This document shows, piece after piece, positions 56,794 through 64,000 of a stretch of DNA of 64,000 nucleotides; the first letter of the stretch is position 1; each line of letters opens with the position of its first letter. Below the pieces are notes generated by a model. That model was not told the origin of the DNA, ran no database searches, and saw nothing but the letters and a program-made list of their open reading frames with translations. The position numbers and the translations under genes are program-made. Origin of the DNA: Burkholderia multivorans ATCC BAA-247 (GTDB lineage Bacteria; Pseudomonadota; Gammaproteobacteria; Burkholderiales; Burkholderiaceae); assembly GCF_000959525.1 (NCBI RefSeq), contig NZ_CP009831.1, forward strand, positions 124,001 to 188,000, given 5' to 3'.

Positions 56794-56828
56794 TGTGCGG
56801 CAACGCATTAGAACATGGAGCGGAGACA

Positions 56829-57977
56829 ATGGCCAGCATCTCGATGCGGCGCGTGCAGAAGGCTTATGGCGACCACGCGCCGGTCATACGCGACGTCGAT
56901 CTCGAGATCGGCGAGCACGAGTTCTGCGTGTTCCTCGGTCCGTCCGGCTGCGGGAAATCGACGCTGCTGCGGATGATCGCCGGCCTCGAGGATCTGAGTG
57001 CGGGCGAGTTGTCGATCGGCGGCCGGCGCGTCGACGACGTGCCCGCGGCCGAACGCGGCGTCGCGATGGTGTTCCAGAGCTACGCGCTGTTTCCGCACAT
57101 GACCGTCTACGAGAACATGGCGTTCGGCCTGAAGCTCGCGCGCACGCCGAAAGCGGAGATCGACCGCAAGGTGCGCGACGCCGCGCGGATCCTGCAGCTC
57201 GACGCGCTGCTCGACCGCAAGCCGAAGGCGCTGTCGGGCGGGCAGCGGCAGCGCGTCGCGATCGGCCGCGCGATCGTGCGCGAGCCCGGCGTGTTCCTGT
57301 TCGACGAGCCGCTGTCGAACCTCGACGCGGCGCTGCGCGGTCAGACGCGCGTCGAGATCGCGCGGCTGCACCGGCAGTTCGAGCGCGCGAGCGTCGTCTA
57401 CGTGACGCACGACCAGACCGAGGCGATGACGCTCGCCGACAAGATCGTGCTGCTGCATGCCGGCGCCGACACCGCGCAATACGGCAGCATCGCGCAGGTC
57501 GGCGCGCCGCTCGAGCTGTATCACCGGCCGGCGAGCCGCTTCGTCGCGGGCTTCATCGGCTCGCCGCGGATGAACTTCCTGCCGGCCGTCGTCGCCGCGG
57601 CCGATGCGCAGCGCACGACGGTCACGCTCGTGCCGTCCGGCGAAAGCTTCACGCTCGCGCGCGACGGCGCCGCGCTGCGCGCGGGCGACGCGGTCACGCT
57701 CGGCATCCGTCCCGAACACCTGACGCTCGGCGCCGCACACGAATCGACGATGCTCGTGCGCGACGTCGCACTCGTCGAGCGTCTCGGCGAGCAGACCTGC
57801 GTGCATCTCGACCAGCCGGGCGGCACGCCGCTGATCGCGAAGGTGCCCGGCGACGCAGCGGTACGCCCCGGCGAGCGCCTGCCCGTGCATGCGCCGGCCG
57901 CCGCGTGCCACCTGTTCACCCAAGACGGCCGCGCACTGCCCGCGTCCGCCACCCTCCCCGTTCACCATTACGCATAA
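56829..57977 (+). CDS. Sugar ABC transporter ATP-binding protein (MsmK/UgpC type)
   Basis: A 382-residue CUT1-family ATPase. Walker A G-P-S-G-C-G-K-S-T (about 36-44), Q-loop, signature L-S-G-G-Q-R-Q-R, Walker B V-F-L-F-D-E-P-L-S-N-L-D, and a C-terminal TOBE domain (about 240-365). It powers the permeases encoded 3.5-5 kb downstream. First gene of the cluster. Confidence 0.93.
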   Translation: MASISMRRVQKAYGDHAPVIRDVDLEIGEHEFCVFLGPSGCGKSTLLRMIAGLEDLSAGELSIGGRRVDDVPAAERGVAMVFQSYALFPHMTVYENMAFGLKLARTPKAEIDRKVRDAARILQLDALLDRKPKALSGGQRQRVAIGRAIVREPGVFLFDEPLSNLDAALRGQTRVEIARLHRQFERASVVYVTHDQTEAMTLADKIVLLHAGADTAQYGSIAQVGAPLELYHRPASRFVAGFIGSPRMNFLPAVVAAADAQRTTVTLVPSGESFTLARDGAALRAGDAVTLGIRPEHLTLGAAHESTMLVRDVALVERLGEQTCVHLDQPGGTPLIAKVPGDAAVRPGERLPVHAPAAACHLFTQDGRALPASATLPVHHYA

Positions 57978-57986
57978 GGATCGCGC

Positions 57987-59972
57987 ATGCGCGTCGGCGT
58001 CTGTTACTACCCGGAACACTGGCCGGAATCGATGTGGGCGGACGACGCCCGCCGGATGAAAGCGCTCGGCATCGCGCAGGTGCGCATCGCGGAATTCGCG
58101 TGGAGCCGCATCGAGCCGTCGCCCGGCGAATACGATTGGGGCTGGCTCGATCGCGCGGTCGACGTACTCGCCGCGGCGGGCCTCGACATCGTGATGTGCA
58201 CGCCGACCGCGACGCCGCCGAAATGGCTGATCGATCGCCATCCGGACATTCTCGCGATCGGTGCGGACGGCCGCCCGCGCGCGTTCGGCTCGCGCCGCCA
58301 TTACGACTTCTCGTCGCCCGTCTATCACGAAGCATCGCGGCAGATCTGCACGGCGGTCGCCGAGCGCTATGGCCGCCATCCGGCCGTGCGCTTCTGGCAG
58401 ACCGACAACGAGATGGGCTGTCACCAGACGGTCGTCAGCTATTCGCCGGCTGCGGTCGCACGCTTTCGTGAATGGCTGAAGGCGCGCTATGGGACGATCG
58501 ACGCGCTGAACCGCGCGTGGGGCACCGTGTTCTGGAGCATGGAGTATCGCGATTTCGACGAGATCGACGCGCCCGTCGGCACCGTGACCGAAGCGCATCC
58601 CACGCATCGGCTCGACTACCGGCGTTTCGCGTCGGACGAAGTGGTCCGCTATCACCGGATGCAGGTCGACGTGATCCGCGCGCACTCGCCGGGCCGGCCG
58701 GTCGCGCACAACTTCATGCAGCTGTTCACCGACTTCGATCACTATGCGGTCGCGCGCGATCTCGACGTCGCGACGTGGGACAGCTATCCGCTCGGCGCGC
58801 TCGAGGAGCACTGGTTCGCGCCCGACGTGAAGGCGCGCTGGCTGCGCACGGGCCATCCGGATTTCGCGTCGTTCAATCACGACCTCTATCGCGGCATGTC
58901 GAAGCTGCCGTTCTGGGTGATGGAGCAGCAGCCAGGCCCCGTGAACTGGGCGCACTGGAACCCGGCGCCGCTGCCGGGGATGGTGCGGCTGTGGAGCTGG
59001 GAAGCCTTCGCGCACGGCGCGGGCTGCGTGTCCTATTTCCGCTGGCGGCAGGCGCCGTTCGCGCAGGAGCAGATGCACGCGGGGCTGCACACGCCCGACG
59101 ACCGGCTCGACGAAGGCGGCCGCGAAGCAGAGCGCGTCGCGCACGAGATCGCCGCCGTGCATGACGCCGATGCGCACGCGGACGCCGCGGTGCATGCGCG
59201 CGTCGCGCTCGTCTTCGACTACGAAGCGAAGTGGCTGCTCGACGTGCAGCCGCAAGGCGCGGATTTTCAGTACGCACGCATCGCCTTCGACTACTACTCG
59301 GCGCTGCGCGCGCTCGGGCTCGACGTCGACGTGATCTCCGCGCAGGCGCCGCTCGACGGCTATCGGCTCGTCGTCGTGCCGCCGCTGCCGATCGTCCCGG
59401 ACGATTTCGCCGCGCGCCTCGCCGCATCGGGCGCGCATGCGGTGTTCGGGCCGCGCACCGGCTCGAAGACGGTCGACCTGCAGATTCCGCCGACGCTGCC
59501 GCCCGGCGCACTCGCCTCGATTCTGCCGCTGCGCGTCTGGCGCGTCGAATCGCTGCGGCCGAACGTGACCGAACGCGTCGACGGCGCGCTCGTCGACGGC
59601 GCGCCGTTCGCCGGCCACGCGCGCCACTGGCGCGACCTCGTCGAGGTGCGCGAGGCGGACCGCTCCGTCGTGCGCGCGCGCTTCGCGGACGGTCATCCGG
59701 CCTGGCTGTCGCACGGCACGCTGCATTACTGGGCCGCGCTGTTCGACGACGCGACCACCGCGCAGCTGTTCGCGAGCGTCGCCGCCGAAGCGGGGCTCGC
59801 GCCGACGCCGCTCGCCGACGGCGTGCGCATCAGCCGGCGCGGCGGCCTCACGTACGTGTTCAACTACGGCGACACCGTGCACACGATCGACGCGGTGCCG
59901 GCGGCGGCGTTCGTGGTCGGCAGCGCCGACGTCGAGCCGCGCGGCGTCGCCGTGTACCGCAGTCACGCATAG
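57987..59972 (+). CDS. GH42 beta-galactosidase
   Basis: A 661-residue glycoside hydrolase family 42 enzyme, full length. The acid/base Glu142 is in Q-T-D-N-E-M-G and the nucleophile Glu313 in W-V-M-E-Q-Q-P-G. N-terminal (beta/alpha)8 barrel to about 390, then trimerisation and beta domains. No signal peptide, so it acts in the cytoplasm on imported beta-galactosides or alpha-L-arabinopyranosides. It starts 9 bp after the ATPase gene. Confidence 0.94.
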   Translation: MRVGVCYYPEHWPESMWADDARRMKALGIAQVRIAEFAWSRIEPSPGEYDWGWLDRAVDVLAAAGLDIVMCTPTATPPKWLIDRHPDILAIGADGRPRAFGSRRHYDFSSPVYHEASRQICTAVAERYGRHPAVRFWQTDNEMGCHQTVVSYSPAAVARFREWLKARYGTIDALNRAWGTVFWSMEYRDFDEIDAPVGTVTEAHPTHRLDYRRFASDEVVRYHRMQVDVIRAHSPGRPVAHNFMQLFTDFDHYAVARDLDVATWDSYPLGALEEHWFAPDVKARWLRTGHPDFASFNHDLYRGMSKLPFWVMEQQPGPVNWAHWNPAPLPGMVRLWSWEAFAHGAGCVSYFRWRQAPFAQEQMHAGLHTPDDRLDEGGREAERVAHEIAAVHDADAHADAAVHARVALVFDYEAKWLLDVQPQGADFQYARIAFDYYSALRALGLDVDVISAQAPLDGYRLVVVPPLPIVPDDFAARLAASGAHAVFGPRTGSKTVDLQIPPTLPPGALASILPLRVWRVESLRPNVTERVDGALVDGAPFAGHARHWRDLVEVREADRSVVRARFADGHPAWLSHGTLHYWAALFDDATTAQLFASVAAEAGLAPTPLADGVRISRRGGLTYVFNYGDTVHTIDAVPAAAFVVGSADVEPRGVAVYRSHA

Positions 59973-60045
59973 CCGTTTTCATCGTCACCGCCGCGGCGCG
60001 CGACACGCCGCTCACGCATAACGACAGACAGGACTGGAGACAACC

Positions 60046-61305
60046 ATGACTCATCGCCCCGTTCGCGCCGCCGCCCGCTTCGCCACGGCCGCCGCCGTCG
60101 CGCTCGCGTCGCTCGCCGCGACCGCACCCGCCGACGCCGGCACGCTGAGCATCAACATCGCGTTCAAAGGCGCGAGCCAGCGCGCGGTCTGGCAGTCGAC
60201 GCTCGACGCATTCCACCGCGCGCATCCGGACATCGACGTGAAAGCGACGTTCGTCGACGAGGAAGCGTACAAGGTGCAGCTTCCCGCGTGGCTCACGACC
60301 GTCGCGCCCGACGTCGTGAACTGGCATGCGGGCGAACGGATGGCGTATTACGCGAAGCGCGGGCTGTTCGAGGATCTGAGCGGCGACTGGACGAAGAACG
60401 GCTGGGACGCGATGTACGCATCGACGCGCAGCGCATCGTCGTACAACGGCAAGCAATACGCGGCGCCGACCGTCTACTACTCGTGGGGCCTGTTCTACCG
60501 GAAGGATCTGTTCCGCAAGGTCGGCATCGCGAACGAGCCGAAGACGTGGGACCAGTTTCTCGACGCGTGCAAAAAGCTGAAGGCCGCGGGCATCACGCCG
60601 ATCGCGGTCGGCGGCCGCGACGCGTGGACGCTCGCCGGCTGGTTCGACTATCTGGACCTGCGCCTGAACGGCAACGCATTCCATCAGCAGCTGATGGCCG
60701 GCGACGTGCCGTACACCGACCCGCGCGTGAAGAAGGTCTACACGACGTGGAAATCGCTGATCGATGCCGGCTACTTCATCGACAACGCGCTGTCCTACGA
60801 TCTCGACGGCGCGCAACCGTTCCTGTTCCAGGGCAAGGCCGCGATGATGCTGATGGGCACGTTCATCGCGGCCGGCTTTCCGCCGAACGTGAAGCCGGAG
60901 ATGGGCTACTACCGCTTTCCGGTCATCGACGCGAACGTGCCGACCGCCGAAGACGGCCCGGTCGAATCGCTGCACATCCCGACGAAGGCGAAGAACAAGG
61001 CCGACGCGCATACGTTCCTCGCGTTCGTCGAAACGCCGGAGATCGGCGCGAAGCTCGCGGAAGGGCTCGGTTCGCTGTCGGCGAACAGCAAGTCGCCGGA
61101 GCCCGCCGATCCAATCTCGCGCATCGGCTTCCGGATTCTCGCCGACACGAAGGGCGGCGTCGCGCAGTTCTACGACCGCGACATGACGAAGGAAATGGCC
61201 GACGAAGGGATGAAGGGGATGCAGCAGTTCGTCGCGAATCCGGCGCAGCTCGATGCGGTGCTCGCGCAGCTCGAGCAGACGCGCAAGCGCATCTACAAGA
61301 AGTGA
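60046..61305 (+). CDS. Sugar ABC transporter binding protein
   Basis: A 419-residue family 1 extracellular binding protein with a signal peptide ending near A-D-A-G. Typical of oligosaccharide (CUT1) importers: W-H-A-G-E-R-M, Y-Y-S-W-G-L-F-Y-R-K, F-L-F-Q-G-K-A-A-M-M. It should deliver the galactoside to the two permeases. Confidence 0.9.
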   Translation: MTHRPVRAAARFATAAAVALASLAATAPADAGTLSINIAFKGASQRAVWQSTLDAFHRAHPDIDVKATFVDEEAYKVQLPAWLTTVAPDVVNWHAGERMAYYAKRGLFEDLSGDWTKNGWDAMYASTRSASSYNGKQYAAPTVYYSWGLFYRKDLFRKVGIANEPKTWDQFLDACKKLKAAGITPIAVGGRDAWTLAGWFDYLDLRLNGNAFHQQLMAGDVPYTDPRVKKVYTTWKSLIDAGYFIDNALSYDLDGAQPFLFQGKAAMMLMGTFIAAGFPPNVKPEMGYYRFPVIDANVPTAEDGPVESLHIPTKAKNKADAHTFLAFVETPEIGAKLAEGLGSLSANSKSPEPADPISRIGFRILADTKGGVAQFYDRDMTKEMADEGMKGMQQFVANPAQLDAVLAQLEQTRKRIYKK

Positions 61306-61358
61306 CCGCGTGACCGTGCGGCGGCCGCGCGCCGCCGCGCCCGTTCAGGAGGCAAACC

Positions 61359-62306
61359 GTGTCCAGTCCGATCACGTCCCACCCGCCCGCCGGCACGGCC
61401 GCCGCCGCGGAGCGCGATGATGCCGTGCACGCGCCGCGCGCGCGCCGCCCGTCGCCGGCCGCGCGGCGGCAGCGCCGTGCAGCCTGGCTGTTTCTCGCGC
61501 CGGCGTGCGCGATGGTTGCCGTCTATGTGATCTGGCCGATCCTGTCGACGCTGTGGCTCAGCTTCTGCAACTGGGACGGGATGACCGAGCGCACGTTCGT
61601 CGGCCTCGCCAACTACGTCGAGCTGCTGCACGCGCCGACCTTCTACACCGCGCTGCGCAACAACCTGATCTGGCTCGTGCTGTTCATGCTCGCGCCGCCG
61701 CTCGGCCTCGCGCTCGCGCTGTACCTGAATCAGGCAGTCGGCGGGATCCGGCTCGTAAAGTCGCTGTTCTTCGCGCCGTTCGTGCTGTCGGGCGTCGTCG
61801 TCGGACTGATCTTCTCGTGGTTCTACGATCCGACGTTCGGGCTGCTCGCGCTGATCGCCGGGCACGGGATCCCGGTGCTCGGCGACGCGCGCTACGCGAC
61901 GCTCGGCGTCGTGTTCGCCGCGCTGTGGCCGCAGACGGCGTACTGCATGATCCTTTACCTCACTGGCCTCACGTCGCTGAACCCCGAGCAGATCGAAGCG
62001 GCGCGGATGGAAGGCGCGCGCGGCTTCGCGCTGCTCTGGCACGTCGTGCTGCCGCAGCTGCGGCCGACGACGTTCATGGCGATCGTCGTCACCGTGATCG
62101 GCGCGCTGCGCAGCTTCGACCTGATTTCGGTGATGACGGGCGGCGGTCCGTTCGAAAGTTCGACCGTGCTCGCGTATTACATGTACGACCAGGCGATCAA
62201 GTACTACCGGCTCGGCTATTCCGCATCGATCGCGGTCGTGCTGTTCGCGATCATGCTCGTCTATATCGCCTTCCAGTTGCGCCGGATGCTGCGCAACGAG
62301 CAGTGA
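61359..62306 (+). CDS. Sugar ABC transporter permease 1 (MalF type)
   Basis: A 315-residue CUT1 permease with six main membrane segments and the EAA loop (E-A-A-R-M-E-G-A-R-G-F) in the C-terminal half. The start is a GTG with CAGGAGG 7 bases before it. The N-terminal 35 residues are polar and Ala/Arg-rich. Confidence 0.91.
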   Translation: MSSPITSHPPAGTAAAAERDDAVHAPRARRPSPAARRQRRAAWLFLAPACAMVAVYVIWPILSTLWLSFCNWDGMTERTFVGLANYVELLHAPTFYTALRNNLIWLVLFMLAPPLGLALALYLNQAVGGIRLVKSLFFAPFVLSGVVVGLIFSWFYDPTFGLLALIAGHGIPVLGDARYATLGVVFAALWPQTAYCMILYLTGLTSLNPEQIEAARMEGARGFALLWHVVLPQLRPTTFMAIVVTVIGALRSFDLISVMTGGGPFESSTVLAYYMYDQAIKYYRLGYSASIAVVLFAIMLVYIAFQLRRMLRNEQ

Positions 62307-62322
62307 CCTACCGGGAGCCATC

Positions 62323-63174
62323 ATGTTTCCGACACCCGTCGCCCAATGGAAACCCGTCACGCGCCGGCTGTACAAGCTGTCGCTGCCCGTCGCGCTCGCG
62401 ATCTGGCTGCTGCCGCTGATCGCAGTGTTCGTCACGTCGGTGCGCTCGACCGAAGAACTCGTCGAAGGCCATTACTGGGGCTGGCCGCGCCATTTCTCGA
62501 TGATCGAGAACTATCGCGACGCATTGACGACGTCGCCGATGCTGCACTACTTCTGGAACAGCGTGCAGATCACGGTGCCGTCCGTGCTCGGCTCGATCGC
62601 GCTCGCCGCGATGGCGGGCTTCGCGCTCGCGACCTACCGGTTTCGCGGCAATACCGCGCTGTTCGGCACGTTCGTCGCCGGCAACTTCGTGCCGGTGCAG
62701 GTGCTGATGATTCCGGTGCGCGACCTGTCGCTGCGGCTCGGCGTCTTCAATACGGTCGAGGCGCTGATCCTGTTTCACGTCGCGTTTCAGACCGGCTTCT
62801 GCACGCTGTTCCTGCGAAACTTCATCAAGCAGCTGCCGTTCGAGCTGATCGAGGCCGCGCGCATCGAAGGCGCCGGCGAGTGGACGGTGTTCTGGCGCAT
62901 CGTGCTGCCGCTGATCCGGCCGGCGCTCGCCGCGCTCGCGATTCTGGTGTTCACGTTCGTCTGGAACGACTACTTCTGGGCGCTGTGCCTGACGCAGGGC
63001 GACGAGGCCGCGCCCATTACCGCGGGCGTCGCCGCGCTGAAGGGACAGTGGACGACGTCGTGGAACCTCGTGTCGGCCGGCTCGATTCTGGCGGCGCTGC
63101 CGTCGGTCGCGATGTTCTTCGCGATGCAGAAGCATTTCGTCGCGGGGCTCACGTTCGGCGCGACGAAAGGCTGA
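62323..63174 (+). CDS. Sugar ABC transporter permease 2 (MalG type)
   Basis: A 283-residue permease with the EAA loop (E-A-A-R-I-E-G-A-G-E-W) and six membrane segments. It starts 16 bp after the first permease with GGGAG as binding site. Last gene of the cluster. Confidence 0.92.
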   Translation: MFPTPVAQWKPVTRRLYKLSLPVALAIWLLPLIAVFVTSVRSTEELVEGHYWGWPRHFSMIENYRDALTTSPMLHYFWNSVQITVPSVLGSIALAAMAGFALATYRFRGNTALFGTFVAGNFVPVQVLMIPVRDLSLRLGVFNTVEALILFHVAFQTGFCTLFLRNFIKQLPFELIEAARIEGAGEWTVFWRIVLPLIRPALAALAILVFTFVWNDYFWALCLTQGDEAAPITAGVAALKGQWTTSWNLVSAGSILAALPSVAMFFAMQKHFVAGLTFGATKG

Positions 63175-63519
63175 ACGAAACGCGCGCGGCGGCGCGCGCG
63201 AGCGAATCTCCCCCTCCGCATCGAGAGGTTGCCCGCTTCGGCGGGCTTTTTTGCGTCGGCAGCCGGCGCGCGTCGATCGCGTCGCGTCGCGCGGTCCGCG
63301 CTCGTACGCGGCGTCCCGTCACATGCCGAATGGCGTTCGGACACGCGCAGCCACGCCGCATCGGACGCTCGGAACGCCCCGCGCGGTGCCGTACAATGCG
63401 CACAAAAACGCAGCGAAAAGTATCGCGAGCGGGATCGCGGCGCCCCGTACGACGGCGATTCCGCGGCCGGCCCGGCGACTGACGGTGCGTCGTCTCACCT
63501 CATCAATCAGGAGAAGTCA
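63175..63519. other. Intergenic region after the sugar cluster
   Basis: 345 bp. It holds the terminator at 63231-63252 and the leader of the CheB gene. Otherwise nothing is supported. Confidence 0.6.
63231..63252 (+). terminator. Rho-independent terminator of the sugar cluster
   Basis: GCCCGC-TTCG-GCGGGC followed by six T. A perfect 6-bp stem with a stable UUCG tetraloop, 57 bp after the last permease stop. Confidence 0.88.
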
Positions 63520-64000
63520 ATGGCACGGCAAGAGCCTACCGATCAGGAGCGGCTTCCCGCGTCTGCGACGTTGAGAAGCGATCTGGCCTTTCCGATCGTG
63601 GGCATCGGCGCATCGGCAGGCGGCACGACGGCCTTGCAGACCTTCTTCGAGAACGCGCCGACCGGCATGGAAATGGCGTTCGTCGTCATCGTCCATCTGG
63701 CCCCGGAGCAGATCAGCCACATGGACAGCGTGCTGCAGCACACGACCGGCATGCCGGTCCGTCAGGTGACGAGCACCGTCCCGATCGAAAAGAACCATAT
63801 CTACGTGATCGCGCCCGGCATGCAGCTCGAAATGTCGGACGGCTGCCTTCGCTGCAGCCCGCGCGAGATGTCGGGCGGCATCGCGCTGACGATCGACCAC
63901 TTTTTCCGGACGCTGGCCGACGCGCACGATTCGCGCGCGATCGGCATCGTGATGTCCGGGACGGGCTCCGACGGCGCGGCCGGGCTGCGCCGCATCAAGG
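63520..64000 (+). CDS. CheB-methylesterase-domain protein, start only (probable CheB/CheR hybrid)
   Basis: About 160 residues are present; the gene leaves the right edge. It has no receiver domain and begins near a CheB catalytic domain: Ser in G-I-G-A-S-A-G-G (about 29), His in H-L-A-P-E-Q (about 66), and Asp in S-G-T-G-S-D-G (about 152). Such receiver-less CheB starts belong to long CheB-CheR-PAS-kinase hybrids. ATCAGGAG precedes the ATG. Confidence 0.85.
   Translation, partial: MARQEPTDQERLPASATLRSDLAFPIVGIGASAGGTTALQTFFENAPTGMEMAFVVIVHLAPEQISHMDSVLQHTTGMPVRQVTSTVPIEKNHIYVIAPGMQLEMSDGCLRCSPREMSGGIALTIDHFFRTLADAHDSRAIGIVMSGTGSDGAAGLRRIK

Noticed and set aside
56808-59966. 1052-residue frame opposite the ATPase and beta-galactosidase
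   Set aside because: Antisense translation of two clearly identified genes.

Overview
The window is GC-rich DNA with the strong G/C third-position bias of Burkholderia, and the gene content (cat/ben catechol branch, Burkholderia-type contact-dependent inhibition locus, AraFGH transport with oxidative arabinose catabolism, several LysR/GntR/MarR regulators) fits a secondary chromosome of a Burkholderia cepacia complex member. Species and replicon are inference. I see no tRNA, rRNA, CRISPR array, transposase or phage gene.

Layout. 1-3.4 kb (minus): catB-catC-catA and the start of benA, the benzoate/catechol ortho-cleavage operon, with a CatM/BenM-type operator upstream but no resident regulator. 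3.9-7.5 kb: a PRC-barrel periplasmic protein, DAHP synthase aroG with a DUF480 gene, and an SDR. 7.5-13.9 kb: a HutC-like regulator, a phytanoyl-CoA-dioxygenase-like oxygenase with a lone binding protein, a LysR regulator and two tandem cytosine-deaminase-like amidohydrolases. 14.2-15.8 kb: a glycine-zipper lipoprotein and a GNAT acetyltransferase.

15.8-32.4 kb is a plant-polymer and ferulate region: a Tat-exported GH28 polygalacturonase, a class III aminotransferase, an operon for aromatic-acid MFS transporter, porin and tannase/feruloyl-esterase lipoprotein, a MarR regulator, a VanR-like GntR regulator with vanA-vanB, and the operon ech-vdh-fcs. Together these convert feruloyl esters through ferulate, feruloyl-CoA, vanillin and vanillate to protocatechuate. 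A 17-bp inverted repeat (TATCAGG-N3-CCTGATA) occurs four times, at the transporter operon (two copies), at the marR/vanR intergenic region and before ech, and so defines a likely local MarR regulon.

32.7-43.5 kb is an L-arabinose region: AraFGH-type ABC transporter, arabinose 1-dehydrogenase, lactonase, arabonate dehydratase, 2-keto-3-deoxyarabonate dehydratase, an MFS transporter and a divergent LysR regulator. Only the final alpha-ketoglutarate-semialdehyde dehydrogenase is absent.

43.5-55.4 kb is a complete Burkholderia-type contact-dependent inhibition (bcp/CDI) locus on the minus strand: a 3060-residue BcpA/CdiA exoprotein, two small membrane proteins, and the TpsB transporter. The toxin end and the small genes are visibly A/T-richer than everything around them. 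The C-terminal toxin and its membrane immunity protein are the best candidates for something undescribed. 55.6-63.2 kb is a LacI-controlled cluster with a GH42 beta-galactosidase and an ABC sugar importer, closed by a strong terminator. The window ends inside a CheB-domain protein.

A shared theme (inference) is use of feruloylated pectin side chains, meaning galacturonan, arabinose, galactose and ferulate, by a plant-associated or soil bacterium.
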